From positions 89,501-153,500 of the forward strand of contig NZ_CAKZMJ010000027.1 in NCBI RefSeq assembly GCF_937128415.1: DNA of 64,000 bases, read 5' to 3'. The notes under the pieces are model-generated. The model saw nothing but the letters and a program-made list of their open reading frames with translations, had not been told where the DNA came from and searched no databases. Origin of the DNA: an uncultured Caldilinea sp. Lineage in GTDB: Bacteria; Chloroflexota; Anaerolineae; Caldilineales; Caldilineaceae. Of the stretch, positions 1 through 21,252 are shown piece after piece. Position 1 is the first letter of the stretch, and each line of letters starts with the position of its first letter. Position numbers and translations under genes: made by a program.

Positions 1-521
1 ATGAAAGAGTGCGGCCCGTCCACGCCGAACGACGGCAGCCAACGCAGGTTCACGGCGAAGACCCAGATCAGAATCAACGCCAGCCAGAAGGTGGGCGTCG
101 CCTGCCCAAGCAAGCCCACGAGCCGCGCCAGCGAATCCTTCCAGCTCCCCGGCGAGACGCCGCCGATCACGCCGAGCGGGATCGCAACCGTCAGCGCAAT
201 CGCCATGGCCAGCGTCGAGAGCAACAACGTGATCGGCAAGGCGGCGAAAATCACCTCGCGCACCGGCTGACGAAAACGCAGGGAATACCCTAAGTCGCCG
301 CGCAGCACATCGCCGGTGTAGCGAATGAATTGGACGTGCAAAGCATCATTCAAGCCGAGCGCTGTGCGCATCTCCTGCAATTGCTCTGGCGAGGCGAAAT
401 CGCGCGCAATCAGCAGCGCAGCCGGGTCGCCGGTGAGGCGCACCATCCAGAAAACGAGCACCAGCGCCCCAAAAAGCAACAACAGTGACTGCCCAAGGCG
501 CATCAACAGATAGCGTTGCAT
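1..521 (-). CDS. Oligopeptide/dipeptide ABC transporter permease, DppB/OppB type (partial)
   Basis: This is the first 173 residues of an inner-membrane permease that would pair with the binding protein encoded just upstream on the same strand. It starts MQRYLLMRLGQ and has a hydrophobic first helix (about residues 8-28). A periplasmic stretch follows with the family hallmarks LTGDPAALL and a GDLGYS segment, then two further hydrophobic segments (ITLLLSTLAMAIAL and FWLALILIWVFAV). These features are typical of the BPD_transp_1 family in peptide/nickel importers. The C-terminal half, including the EAA loop, lies beyond the window edge. The gap of 87 bases from the binding-protein gene suggests one operon. 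The substrate cannot be read from this fragment. Confidence 0.88.
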   Translation of the reverse strand, partial: MQRYLLMRLGQSLLLLFGALVLVFWMVRLTGDPAALLIARDFASPEQLQEMRTALGLNDALHVQFIRYTGDVLRGDLGYSLRFRQPVREVIFAALPITLLLSTLAMAIALTVAIPLGVIGGVSPGSWKDSLARLVGLLGQATPTFWLALILIWVFAVNLRWLPSFGVDGPHSF

Positions 522-608
522 TCGTTTAAGCCAGAATTCAGCCCCCTGCCGAACGAGGAACGCTCATTCGGCAAGGGGTCAACGTGAGCCGGTCGCAGAC
601 GAAGTTCG

Positions 609-2207
609 TTACTCGGCCAGATAGACGTGCTTCAGATAGTACTGCTCCACCGAATTCGGCGCATAGCCTTTCACCGCAGAGCGGATCGCCTCGAAGGTGA
701 TCGGTTCGTACAGGTAGATGAACGGCGGATTTTCGTACATGTACGCCTGCAGCTCTTTATACAGCGCCGCGCGCGCCTCAACGTCGAAGGTGCTGCTGAT
801 GGCGGCCAGGTAGCGGTCAATTTCTGGATCAGACCAGGCGGAGTAGCTTTCTTGCCAGCCGCCCAAGGCGCCCACCAGGCGCGGCAGCGCCTCGCCCACG
901 GCGGCCGACCAGCTATCGCCAAAGAGCGGAGGCAGCTCCTTTTTCGACTGGCGATCCCAGTAAACGCCGCTTTCCAAAAACTCGATCTCGCCGCCTTCCA
1001 ACGTGATGCCCACCTCGGCCAGGTAGTTGGCCACAGCCTGGCAGACGTCCTCGAAGCTGGTGTAGGCGCCGATTGGGCACGCCATGCCGATCGTAAAGCC
1101 GTTGGGATAGCCCGCCTCGGCCAGCAACGCACGCGCCCGCTCCGGATCGTAGGGGTAGGGCTGAAGCGACTCGTCAAAGCCCAGGTTCCACGGTGTGACA
1201 AAGCCTGCGGACAGCCGGGCGTTGCCGCCGAAGAGGCTGTCCACAATCGCCTGACGGTCGACGGCGTAGTTCATGGCCTGACGCACGCGCACATCTTCGG
1301 TCGGCTTGCCGACGCCGGTGGTGAGATTGTTGAAGGCAATATAGTAGACGCGATCGGCGGGGTAGGTGATCAACTCGACGCCGTCGACGCCCTCCAGCGT
1401 CCTCGCCTCGTCGGCGCTCAGGCGGTTGATGATGTGCACCTCGCCGGTCTGGATGGCGGCCAGCCGCGTGGACGATTCCGGGATCGGACGGAAGATCACC
1501 TGCTGCACCAGCGGTTTGCCCTCATCCCAATACTCCTCGAACGCCTCCAGCACGATGCGGTTGCCCTTGCTCCATTCGACGAATTTAAACGGCCCGCTTC
1601 CGATCGGCCTGACCTCGATGCCGGCGTTGCCCTCAGCGGCGAACTGTTCGGCGGAGATGATGTTGTAGCCGACCAGCGAGCGCAGGAAAGTGACGTCCGG
1701 CGTACTGGGCTTGAGCTTGACGGTGTAATCGTCCACCACCTCGACGGTGACATTGGCATATGCAGAGGCGTAGGCGTTGACGGGATCTTTGCCCGCCTCA
1801 AAAGTGGCGACGACATCCTGGGCGTCGAAGGGGGAGCCGTCGTGGAAGCGCACGCCCTCGCGCAATTTGAAGGTGTATTCCATCCCGTCCTCGCTCACCG
1901 TCCATTCTGGAGCGAGCGAAGGGCGCAGCTCATTGGTGACGTTGTCCACCTCGAGCAGGCTGTCGAAAATCTGGTTAATCACGTTGCCGGCCATGCGGTC
2001 GGCGGCATTGGGTGGATTGATCGAATTGGGGTCAAGCGGCAGCGCCACGATCAACACGCCGCTCGGCGAGGAGGGCGCCGCTGCGTCACCAGCTGCAACG
2101 GAGACAGCTTCACCGCCCGCCCCTGGCGACGGGGCGGGCGCCGCACAGGCGGCCAACGCGCCTACGATTGCCATCGCTCCTAAGATTCGCAAAATTCTTT
2201 GCAGCAT
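609..2207 (-). CDS. Peptide/nickel ABC transporter substrate-binding lipoprotein (SBP family 5)
   Basis: A 532-residue extracellular solute-binding protein that captures oligopeptides or similar ligands for the adjacent DppB-type permease. The start MLQRILRILGAM is chosen because AAAGGA lies 11 bases upstream. An in-frame extension to 2324 would run into the preceding gene. The signal peptide ends in a lipobox (GALAAC), so the protein should be membrane-anchored by lipid. The body has the family pattern: an LRPSLAPEWTVSEDG-type segment, FKLREGVRFHDGSPF and a C-terminal YLYEPITFEAI region. Length fits the DppA/OppA class (about 500-540 residues). The ligand is not predictable from sequence alone. 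Confidence 0.93.
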   Translation of the reverse strand: MLQRILRILGAMAIVGALAACAAPAPSPGAGGEAVSVAAGDAAAPSSPSGVLIVALPLDPNSINPPNAADRMAGNVINQIFDSLLEVDNVTNELRPSLAPEWTVSEDGMEYTFKLREGVRFHDGSPFDAQDVVATFEAGKDPVNAYASAYANVTVEVVDDYTVKLKPSTPDVTFLRSLVGYNIISAEQFAAEGNAGIEVRPIGSGPFKFVEWSKGNRIVLEAFEEYWDEGKPLVQQVIFRPIPESSTRLAAIQTGEVHIINRLSADEARTLEGVDGVELITYPADRVYYIAFNNLTTGVGKPTEDVRVRQAMNYAVDRQAIVDSLFGGNARLSAGFVTPWNLGFDESLQPYPYDPERARALLAEAGYPNGFTIGMACPIGAYTSFEDVCQAVANYLAEVGITLEGGEIEFLESGVYWDRQSKKELPPLFGDSWSAAVGEALPRLVGALGGWQESYSAWSDPEIDRYLAAISSTFDVEARAALYKELQAYMYENPPFIYLYEPITFEAIRSAVKGYAPNSVEQYYLKHVYLAE

Positions 2208-2250
2208 CGCTCTTACGTTCCTTTCTTTTTCGCATAAACCTTGTTTCAAA

Positions 2251-3033
2251 TCATGTTTCAAAAATTTCATCGATGCACCGACCCTCCCATTGAGGATGAG
2301 CCGGAATTTGCAAAATGCGAGCAAGCGTCGGCGCAGTGTCGAGCAAGGTCAACTCCGTTTGGATGACGTAATTGCGACGAATGCCTGGGCCTGCGACCAC
2401 CCAGGGGATCAGCATGTCTTCAGCCAGTTCAGCGCCGTGCGTGCGCTCGTGGCCGCCGTGATCGCTCTGCAACAGCACAACGTCCTCCGGCTGCAGCGCG
2501 TCCAGCACCATGCCGACGCCCTTGTCCACCCGCTCGATCTGACGCAGATAGGCCTCCGACATCCAGCCGAACTGATGGCCGGCGACGTCGACGGTTCCAA
2601 AGTAGACGAAGGCGAAATCAGGTCGGTCCGCAGCAATCCGCTGGGCGGCGACCTCGGCGATCGTCAGGTCGCCTTCCGGGGTGTAGCAGGTGTTCTGATA
2701 GAAAGAAAGCTCCAACATCTCCGGCCGGTTGAGGTCGCGCAACGGCTCCCAGTTGTGGAAGAAATAGCAGCGCTTGCCGGCCTGTTTCGCCTGCTCGATC
2801 AACCCCGGCAGCGGCCGCGCCATCGGCTGCCAGGCATTGGTCATGACGCCGTGGCGCTGCGGCGGAACGCTATGGAAAATCGAAACATGACAGGGAAGCG
2901 TAATGCTCGGCGTGACCGAGCGCGCCTGCAGCGAAGAAGCGCCTCGTCGCATCAATCCTGCAATCTGAGGCGCATCGACCAGCGAGAGGGCATCTGGACG
3001 CAGGCCGTCCACCAGCAACAAAATTGCCGCCAT
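2251..3033 (-). CDS. Type I phosphodiesterase/nucleotide pyrophosphatase-like enzyme (alkaline phosphatase superfamily)
   Basis: A 260-residue cytoplasmic-looking metalloenzyme of the NPP/alkaline phosphatase fold. It starts with the metal-binding LLVDGLRPD. The nucleophile region TPSITLPCHVSIFHS follows (the Thr before LPCH is the likely nucleophile). Later come TVDVAGHQFG and the SDHGGHERTHG metal cluster, all in the usual order. No signal peptide is visible. It lies upstream of the peptide-binding protein with a 43-base gap, so it may be co-transcribed with that importer. The substrate (phosphodiester, phosphonate or sulfate ester) is not determined by the sequence. Confidence 0.85.
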   Translation of the reverse strand: MAAILLLVDGLRPDALSLVDAPQIAGLMRRGASSLQARSVTPSITLPCHVSIFHSVPPQRHGVMTNAWQPMARPLPGLIEQAKQAGKRCYFFHNWEPLRDLNRPEMLELSFYQNTCYTPEGDLTIAEVAAQRIAADRPDFAFVYFGTVDVAGHQFGWMSEAYLRQIERVDKGVGMVLDALQPEDVVLLQSDHGGHERTHGAELAEDMLIPWVVAGPGIRRNYVIQTELTLLDTAPTLARILQIPAHPQWEGRCIDEIFET

Positions 3034-3279
3034 AAAACACCACGCAAAATCAGATCAATGGGGCAGAGCCTTGCTCTGCTTCGATGAATCGATGAAGTCC
3101 ATCTTTGGACGCAAAGCACACTCTATTAAGCGCCAGAGACGTTAAGCCAGGATCAACGCACTGATAACGGATGGTTAAACTCATAGAGATGAAGAGTGCG
3201 TCGCTCGCAGAAGGCTACGGCGCAATGACATCTTGATCGCAACCTTCCGATGCAACTAAATTGACAATCGCTGTTCAAG

Positions 3280-3308
3280 TTGACCCTCCCTCGGCTTTTG
3301 CGTACAAT
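3280..3308 (+). promoter_or_regulatory. Sigma-A-type promoter for the EF-G2 transcript
   Basis: TTGACC (3280-3285), a 17-base spacer and TACAAT (3303-3308) match the housekeeping promoter consensus in 5/6 positions at each box. The expected transcription start is near 3315. That leaves about 380 bases of untranslated leader before the EF-G-like gene. Confidence 0.7.
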
Positions 3309-3313
3309 TCTTA

Positions 3314-5759
<2,446 letters not shown>

Positions 5760-5794
5760 GCCGGAATCGTCCGGAGCGTTCACAGCAAACAAAC

Positions 5795-5822
5795 AAAGGG
5801 CGCAGCTGGCTCTGCGCCCTTT
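5795..5822 (+). terminator. Intrinsic terminator after EF-G2
   Basis: A perfect 11-bp stem AAAGGGCGCAG/CTGCGCCCTTT with a 6-base loop lies 36 bases after the stop codon. Its A and T ends make it usable from both strands, so it probably also ends the convergent HPt gene. Confidence 0.8.
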
Positions 5823-5855
5823 GCGTTTGGTGAAATATTTTGTGGGGTCTTTCCT

Positions 5856-6263
5856 TCATGAACCGGCGTCTTCGCCGGCGAAACGCGCTCGCGCCTGGCG
5901 AAGCTGGGCGCACGCCGCCTCATGCTCGGTCGCCAACAGATCCAACAGCGCCGCACAGTCGGCTTCCTGGCACTGCGCCTTGGCGACCTTTTCGATAAAA
6001 GCGGCGACCTGCGAAAGGCGCATAGCGCCGAACGTCGCACTGCTAGACTTTAGGCTGTGCGCCATTCGATGCAACTTCACCCAATCGCCCGCCGCCAGCG
6101 CCGCACGCATTTCCTCATATTGTTTGGTGGACTCCACCAAAAAGGTGTCGATCAGCTCCAGAATGGCGTCGGCGTCTTCGTCTCCGAACATCTCGACGAT
6201 GTTCTGAAGTGCCTCCGGAGCGAGCACTTCTGCAGCGGGCTCAAATGTGAACTGCATTTTCAT
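5856..6263 (-). CDS. Histidine-containing phosphotransfer (HPt) domain protein
   Basis: A 135-residue single-domain phosphotransfer protein for two-component phosphorelays. The signature AHSLKSSSATFGA places the phospho-accepting histidine at residue 69, in the usual position within a four-helix bundle. GGAG six bases before the ATG supports the start. No histidine kinase or response regulator lies in the window, so its partners are encoded elsewhere. It is convergent with EF-G2 across a shared terminator and divergent from the glycosyltransferase gene. Confidence 0.9.
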   Translation of the reverse strand: MKMQFTFEPAAEVLAPEALQNIVEMFGDEDADAILELIDTFLVESTKQYEEMRAALAAGDWVKLHRMAHSLKSSSATFGAMRLSQVAAFIEKVAKAQCQEADCAALLDLLATEHEAACAQLRQARARFAGEDAGS

Positions 6264-6378
6264 GCCAGGCTCCTATCCAAATCAAAGCGCAGGCGTACGG
6301 ACCTCGGCGCCGACGACCTTTCGTCGGCGCCGTCCAGGACTGGAAAAACAAACGCAATGTATCCAGAGTATATCACAT

Positions 6379-6408
6379 TTGGATAGCCTCCTGGCAACAC
6401 AGTATATT
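6379..6408 (+). promoter_or_regulatory. Possible promoter of the GT2 gene
   Basis: TTGGAT (6379-6384), an 18-base spacer and TATATT (6403-6408) sit directly before the glycosyltransferase ATG. The match is moderate. An opposing TATACT on the minus strand near 6367-6372 could serve the HPt gene. Confidence 0.45.
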
Positions 6409-6418
6409 TAGGCAAGAT

Positions 6419-8002
<1,584 letters not shown>

Positions 8003-8156
8003 TGCGCTTTCCATCGCCCCAATACAACTAAAAGCATCCTGTTTCCAGAGCTTCTTGTCGAAAATACACATAGGCGGGTACAATGAACTGACGATTGGCG
8101 CCTGTCGCCAGGGCTTCGTAGCATGGGAACCGTATGTATCGTAAAAGAGGATGGGT

Positions 8157-8381
8157 ATGACCAAGCTCAGGGAGCACAACGAGATACAAGAATACACCTG
8201 GAAGGAAAATCCAGATGACATCATTGTCCTTGTCAATCGAAGCAACAAAAACCTCATCCTAGACCTGCCCGCCGGACGCTATCGACTGGACGCCGGTCGG
8301 CGGATGCGCACGTTGCGTTCGATTCTCAAATATCCCCAGATCATGGCGCTGGTGGAAGAGGGCGCCCTCGTAATCGAATGA
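8157..8381 (+). CDS. Small conserved-looking hypothetical protein
   Basis: A 74-residue protein starting MTKLREHNEI that I do not recognise. AGAGG sits six bases before this ATG but directly against an ATG six bases upstream, so the downstream start is preferred. The sequence alternates charged and hydrophobic residues (IIVLVNRSNKNLILDLPAG), suggesting a small beta-rich fold. It has no signal peptide or membrane helix. It precedes polA by about 100 bases on the same strand. Confidence 0.6.
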   Translation: MTKLREHNEIQEYTWKENPDDIIVLVNRSNKNLILDLPAGRYRLDAGRRMRTLRSILKYPQIMALVEEGALVIE

Positions 8382-8487
8382 GCGGCTCTCCCCTGCATCG
8401 TCGGCGTTTGCACTGCGCAGGGGCGGAGGCGGTGGGCAACGCGACGGACGCATCGATCGCCGCGCCGCCCAGAACGGAACATCCATC

Positions 8488-11295
<2,808 letters not shown>

Positions 11296-11345
11296 ACAGC
11301 GGATTCGACAACGACTCCTTTAACGATTGCTTTAACAATTGCTTT

Positions 11346-13034
<1,689 letters not shown>

Positions 13035-13071
13035 CGCTGTCACCCTCTCACACAATATCCGGAGTGCAATC

Positions 13072-14667
<1,596 letters not shown>

Positions 14668-14750
14668 ACACCGGAACTTGTCCATCTCATTGAGATTTCG
14701 TTTAATACAAGTATAGCGCGCTGGACGTAAATGCGATATAATTTCGTTTT

Positions 14751-15545
<795 letters not shown>

Positions 15546-15580
15546 CTCGATCCTCGAGCGCACCATTTTGACGCAAAAGA

Positions 15581-15610
15581 GCGGCGGCGCTCCGCACAGC
15601 GCCGCCGCTT
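15581..15610 (+). terminator. Intrinsic terminator after the SH3 lipoprotein gene
   Basis: An 11-bp perfect stem GCGGCGGCGCT/AGCGCCGCCGC with a 6-base loop is followed by TTTCCTT, 35 bases after the stop codon. Confidence 0.75.
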
Positions 15611-15620
15611 TCCTTAGGAT

Positions 15621-15660
15621 GCAGTGCAGGCTGCGGAGCCGGAACCGCAGCCTGCACTGC
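15621..15660. repeat. 16-bp perfect inverted repeat between convergent genes
   Basis: GCAGTGCAGGCTGCGG (15621-15636) and its exact complement (15645-15660) flank an 8-base loop. It lies between the SH3 lipoprotein and LysM genes, 33 bases past the latter's stop. It could end the minus-strand transcript, but no T-run follows, so the role is uncertain. Confidence 0.6.
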
Positions 15661-15693
15661 CATCGAAGGAGTCTATCTAATCAACCCGTGTGC

Positions 15694-17652
15694 TCACGGT
15701 ATGATTAGCACCTGCCCAACATAGATGAAGTTGGGATTTTTGAGGCCGTTGAGCTGACAGAGATAGTCCACCGAGACGCCGCGCCATGCAGCGATCTGGC
15801 TCAACGTGTCGCCCGGACGCACGACGTAGGTCTGCCCCGCCGAAGGAGGGCTGACCATCGGCGGCTGCGGCGTAACCACGCCGGAACAGCCGGGCAACGT
15901 CAGCACCTGTCCGACAAAAATCAGGTCTGGATTCACTATGTTGTTGACGGCGATCAGATGGGAGAGGCTGACGCCATGGCGATGGGCAATCGAGGCCAGC
16001 GTGTCCCCGGGGCGCACTACATAGGTGCAGGCGCCGCCCGGCCCAGACGGCGGCCACAGCGCCGCACAATCCGGAACGCCCGGCTGGCATTCGGCGATCG
16101 GTGGAACCGGCTGGACAATCGGCGGGAAGAGATCTTCACAGTCCGGCGCCCACCCGCACTCGCCGATCGGCGGCTTCGGGTGCACGACAGGAGGCGCCAC
16201 CGGGCCGCCAGAACCGCCGCAGGCCACAACCGCCACACTGTCGATGTTGAAGTCCATCTCGACGTTGGGAATGCCCCACTTCTTCCAGCCGCGAATGAAG
16301 AGCGTGATCTCCGAGGCGGGCGCTACAAATTTCATCGAGTAATGCACCATCGGCCCTGGATCGGTGCGCGCGCCGATCGGCCCCAGATTCATCTCCGTCC
16401 AGTTGCTCACCGCCTGCCAGTCGCCGCTGTAGCCGGGCAAGAAGCCCCACTGCGCCGCAAAGCGATAGGGATCGTCCTCGTTGCCTTCTCCGCGCAGCAG
16501 CCCTTTCATGCTGAACTCATAGGTGGCGCCCGGGTGCAGGCCTTTGATGTACTGATAGATGCCGGCGTAACGATCGTTGTCGACGGGGTATCGGTTCCAG
16601 GTGTTGATCTCGATGAGCTGACTGTGTCGGCCGTCCGCCACAACGCGCGGCCACTGATCATCGTAGAAACCGTACTCTGCGCCGCCGCCGTTGGTGAAAT
16701 AGCCCCAACTGGCGCCGACATGACCGATGGAGACGGCGTTGAAGCCGCCCTCGAAGTCGCCGTTGTAGACCAGATTGGGGCCTGCGCAGACGCCTGGAGG
16801 AATGAGATAGATCGGAGGAGTGGCCTCGATCGGCGGCTGCGCGCTGAACCCTGGGTCGAGCGGGTCAACCCCGCCATATACGGGCAGGATCGGCGGATGC
16901 TGAGGCGCGTGCGGAGCGGGGCCCACCAGCGAAATTGCGTCCAGGTTGACGTCCAGCTCTTCTTCTGGCACACCCCACTTCTTCCAGACGCGAACATACA
17001 CCGTCACGTGGCTGGCCTCTGCGCGCAGGCGCGTGGTGAAGCTGTTGAAGGCACCAGGCTCGGTGCGCAGATAATACTTGTCCCAGCCCACGTCCATCCA
17101 GTTCGTGACGCGCGTCCAGTCTGGGTAGGGGCCGAACGTCCACCCCACCTGCACCCGATAACGCCACGGGTCGCCCTCCAGATTGGTGGTGCGAATCAGT
17201 CCTTTGAGGCTAAGCGTGTATTCCCCCCAAGCGACCACAGGCACCGTCTGGTAGATGCCGGCGTACCGGTCGGCGTCTCCCAGCATTATGCCGTACGTGT
17301 TCAGCTCGATCATCTGGCTGTGGCTGCCCTCGGCAACCACGCGATCCCATTGGTCGTCATAAAAGCCATAATGGACGGCGCCGCCGTTGGTGAAGCACTG
17401 CCACCCGCTGCCGACGGCGCCGCAGCCCGGCTGATGGGTGAACCCTTGCTCAAAACCGCCATTGTACAGAAGATTGGTGAGCGAAGCGCTCGTGGAGGCG
17501 GGCTGGACGATCACCGCCGCAATGCCGGCGACGATGGCAAGAACGACGACCAGGCTCACGCTGCGTTGAGCGCCAGGGCTGAGGCCATGGAACTGCCGTA
17601 GGGAGCGCCTGGACAACAACCTGGCAAGAGGGAAACGGATATGACGCCACAT
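15694..17652 (-). CDS. Secreted protein with two repeated carbohydrate-binding-like modules and two LysM domains
   Basis: A 652-residue exported protein. AGGAGG five bases before the ATG fixes the start. A membrane or signal segment (SLVVVLAIVAGIAAVIV, about residues 33-49) is followed by two homologous modules of about 190 residues each. Each opens LLYNGGFE or LVYNGDFE, contains YGFYDDQWDRVV or YGFYDDQWPRVV, and ends with a conserved VWKKWG or GWKKWG beta-strand. The folds resemble carbohydrate-binding jelly-roll modules. A Pro/Cys-rich linker leads to two LysM domains (YVVRPGDTLASIA and YVVRPGDTLSQIA) that would hold it on peptidoglycan. No catalytic motif is seen, so it is probably an adhesin or wall-binding protein. 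Confidence 0.85.
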   Translation of the reverse strand: MWRHIRFPLARLLSRRSLRQFHGLSPGAQRSVSLVVVLAIVAGIAAVIVQPASTSASLTNLLYNGGFEQGFTHQPGCGAVGSGWQCFTNGGAVHYGFYDDQWDRVVAEGSHSQMIELNTYGIMLGDADRYAGIYQTVPVVAWGEYTLSLKGLIRTTNLEGDPWRYRVQVGWTFGPYPDWTRVTNWMDVGWDKYYLRTEPGAFNSFTTRLRAEASHVTVYVRVWKKWGVPEEELDVNLDAISLVGPAPHAPQHPPILPVYGGVDPLDPGFSAQPPIEATPPIYLIPPGVCAGPNLVYNGDFEGGFNAVSIGHVGASWGYFTNGGGAEYGFYDDQWPRVVADGRHSQLIEINTWNRYPVDNDRYAGIYQYIKGLHPGATYEFSMKGLLRGEGNEDDPYRFAAQWGFLPGYSGDWQAVSNWTEMNLGPIGARTDPGPMVHYSMKFVAPASEITLFIRGWKKWGIPNVEMDFNIDSVAVVACGGSGGPVAPPVVHPKPPIGECGWAPDCEDLFPPIVQPVPPIAECQPGVPDCAALWPPSGPGGACTYVVRPGDTLASIAHRHGVSLSHLIAVNNIVNPDLIFVGQVLTLPGCSGVVTPQPPMVSPPSAGQTYVVRPGDTLSQIAAWRGVSVDYLCQLNGLKNPNFIYVGQVLIIP

Positions 17653-17741
17653 GATGTCCTCCTATTCGATGGCAATTGCGATGGCAATCATGACGCTGCT
17701 GCGCGATGGCGAGCACAGCAGATCTCCGGCTATCGCTGGCG

Positions 17742-17770
17742 ATCATAGCATTGCAGTTCCTTATGCGCAA
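17742..17770 (-). promoter_or_regulatory. Promoter of the LysM protein gene
   Basis: Read on the minus strand: TTGCGC (complement of 17765-17770), 17 bases, TATGAT (complement of 17742-17747). It lies about 90 bases before the ATG. Confidence 0.55.
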
Positions 17771-18112
17771 TAGGGAAAATTTTCAACAAACATTTCAGAT
17801 CGATGACTATCTGAAATATCCTCAGGGACGCAAGTGGGGCGGACGATGACTATGCAAAATTGTGGGGCGAGCCTGACCTGCCAGTATAAACAACCCTCCT
17901 CCAGAAAGCTCAGAGTTTCCTGGAGGAGGCGGCGAACATCTTGCATCCATCGGGGTCGCAGAAGAGAAGCTTCCCTTATTCGGAGAGAGAAAGGCGGCGA
18001 CCAGCGATCGCCGCCGGCCAAATCGGTCTCGTTATACGAAAAATGGCTCATGCAGAAACCAGGTTCGCAAATTGCCTTGCTATCACTATACGCAATTTCA
18101 AGGATGTGAATT
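17771..18112. other. Intergenic stretch with one inverted repeat
   Basis: No ORF here has a credible start or composition. The only clear structure is a 10-bp inverted repeat CCTCCTCCAG (17895-17904) and CTGGAGGAGG (17920-17929), extended by AAA/TTT. No T-run follows on either strand. Confidence 0.5.
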
Positions 18113-18114
18113 GC

Positions 18115-18330
<216 letters not shown>

Positions 18331-18518
18331 TATACAAGACTTTGTTGCAGCGCCGTTGCCGTACGATTCCCGCAGGAAAAACGCACCCAATCCGCCGACA
18401 AGCGCGCAACTTCTCCGTGCAAACGGTGTTATGAAATTTCGGCGAAGTCCAATAAACGCCGATGACTTTATTCTCTGGCGGTCTGGAACTTTCAAAGCAA
18501 AAAAGACACGCCGTATGT

Positions 18519-18548
18519 TTGACAGGGAGTTTTACACTGGTCTACAAT
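18519..18548 (+). promoter_or_regulatory. Promoter of acpP
   Basis: TTGACA (18519-18524), an 18-base spacer and TACAAT (18543-18548). The leader to the acpP ATG is about 107 bases. Confidence 0.75.
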
Positions 18549-18661
18549 AGCCGTTACGATTTTGCCAATGACCCTGCCGGGAATGAAAGCCATCGGGCGT
18601 TGATGCAACAAAACCAGAACACATCCGAGCAGTGGCACTGAAAAGAGGAGAGATTACGATT

Positions 18662-18907
18662 ATGAGCGAAAACAGCACTTTTGAACGAGTCCGAGCAATT
18701 ATTGTCGATCAACTTGGGGTCGACGCAGAAGATGTCACCATGGACGCCAATTTTCGCGAGGATCTCGAGGCCGACAGCCTCGATCTCGTCGAGTTGATCA
18801 TGGCCTTTGAAGAAGAGTTCGGCGGAGAGATCAACGACGAAGATGCGCAAAAAATCATCACCGTCGGCGATGCTGTGCGTTATCTCGAAAACGCAGCCAA
18901 TGCGTAA
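18662..18907 (+). CDS. acpP: Acyl carrier protein
   Basis: An 81-residue acidic carrier for fatty acid synthesis. The motif EADSLDLVEL contains the serine that receives 4'-phosphopantetheine, followed by the acidic helix II used for partner docking. GAGGAG lies about 10 bases before the ATG. It stands alone, with no fab genes beside it, between its own promoter and a strong terminator. Confidence 0.96.
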   Translation: MSENSTFERVRAIIVDQLGVDAEDVTMDANFREDLEADSLDLVELIMAFEEEFGGEINDEDAQKIITVGDAVRYLENAANA

Positions 18908-18987
18908 GCGCTTGGACAGGGCATGCGTTGACGCGGCCGCCAGCTAACCGGTGCGTCGTCTCAAAAATGCAGCCAACGCCTCTCCAC

Positions 18988-19014
18988 AAAGCGGGCAGAG
19001 CGCCCGCTTTTTTT
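18988..19014 (+). terminator. Intrinsic terminator of acpP
   Basis: The stem AAAGCGGGC/GCCCGCTTT has a 5-base loop and is followed by four more T. It lies 81 bases after the acpP stop and just before the end of the convergent lexA. Confidence 0.85.
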
Positions 19015-19030
19015 ATGCAATGGAACGTCT

Positions 19031-19810
<780 letters not shown>

Positions 19811-19814
19811 GGCG

Positions 19815-19914
<100 letters not shown>

Positions 19915-19955
19915 TTCTAAATTTGTTCTGAATGGGATGGGAAAAGAGGAGCGCC

Positions 19956-20342
<387 letters not shown>

Positions 20343-20354
20343 AGATGAGCTTCC

Positions 20355-21143
20355 TCACGATTGCGGGATGTGCGCCGCCGTCAGGCGACGCAGGAAATGC
20401 GTCGAACGCACCTGACGCTCCAACACGATGATGAGATAGCGATTCAAAATGTTCTCAACGCGGCGCAAGGTCGCCGGTCGCGCGTTCACCTGCGCAACTG
20501 TGGTCCAAGGACGGCTCTGGAAAAAGCGCAACACTTTGAGCGCGTCCACGTCCAACGCCTCGGCGTCGTTGCGCTGGGCCGCGCATTGAGGGCAGAGGAC
20601 GCCGCCCTCGGCGAGCGCCAGGAAATTCACCGTCGGCTCCAGCTCCTTGTCGCAGGCGAGGCACCGGAAAAATTGGGGCTGAAAACCGGTCAGGCTGAGC
20701 AGGTGCAAGGCGAACCAGGGGAGCAAATTCGCCGGCGCTGCGTTGTAGGCCGCCGCTTCATCGAGGATGCGCAGCGCCTCCAGCGTCAAGTCCCAGATCG
20801 CATGGGCGTCTTCGCCCTCGCCGGTGAAAGCGTCGACCAGCTCGCAGATGTAGCTGGCGGCGGCGATGGCCTCCAGGTGGCTGCGTAGATGGCGAAAGCT
20901 CTCCACGGTCTGCGCCTCGGTGATGATGTCCCACGTGCTGCCTTGCGCCAGCGTCAGCGCAACATGGACGAAAGGCTCCAGGTGACCGGCTTTGCGACTG
21001 CTCGTCTTGCGCACGCCTTTGGCGATCAGCTCCAGCTTGCCTTCGCCGGGCGTCAGCGCGGTCAAGACGCGATCGGCGTCATGGATGTCGCGACGACGTA
21101 AGATCAAAGCTCGCGTGGAGCGAATGCGTTCACGGGCCGGCAT
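20355..21143 (-). CDS. recO: DNA repair protein RecO
   Basis: A 262-residue recombination mediator that loads RecA on SSB-coated DNA together with RecF/RecR. The N-terminal OB fold begins STRALILRRRDIHDADRVLTAL. A helical body and a C-terminal zinc finger with CLACDK and LCPQCA cysteine pairs follow. The chosen ATG gives MPARERIRSTRA; an ATG two codons upstream is also possible. A longer frame start to 21242 would overlap the divergent NUDIX promoter region. It leads the recO-mazG unit. Confidence 0.92.
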   Translation of the reverse strand: MPARERIRSTRALILRRRDIHDADRVLTALTPGEGKLELIAKGVRKTSSRKAGHLEPFVHVALTLAQGSTWDIITEAQTVESFRHLRSHLEAIAAASYICELVDAFTGEGEDAHAIWDLTLEALRILDEAAAYNAAPANLLPWFALHLLSLTGFQPQFFRCLACDKELEPTVNFLALAEGGVLCPQCAAQRNDAEALDVDALKVLRFFQSRPWTTVAQVNARPATLRRVENILNRYLIIVLERQVRSTHFLRRLTAAHIPQS

Positions 21144-21252
21144 GTGCATCAGTGTACCATGTACGCTTGTGCATCGCCAGCGAGGTAGGGTACTATGAAG
21201 AAAAAGACGAGAGGGATGACAAGGCAACTGCACACCGGGCAAGGATCATTCG

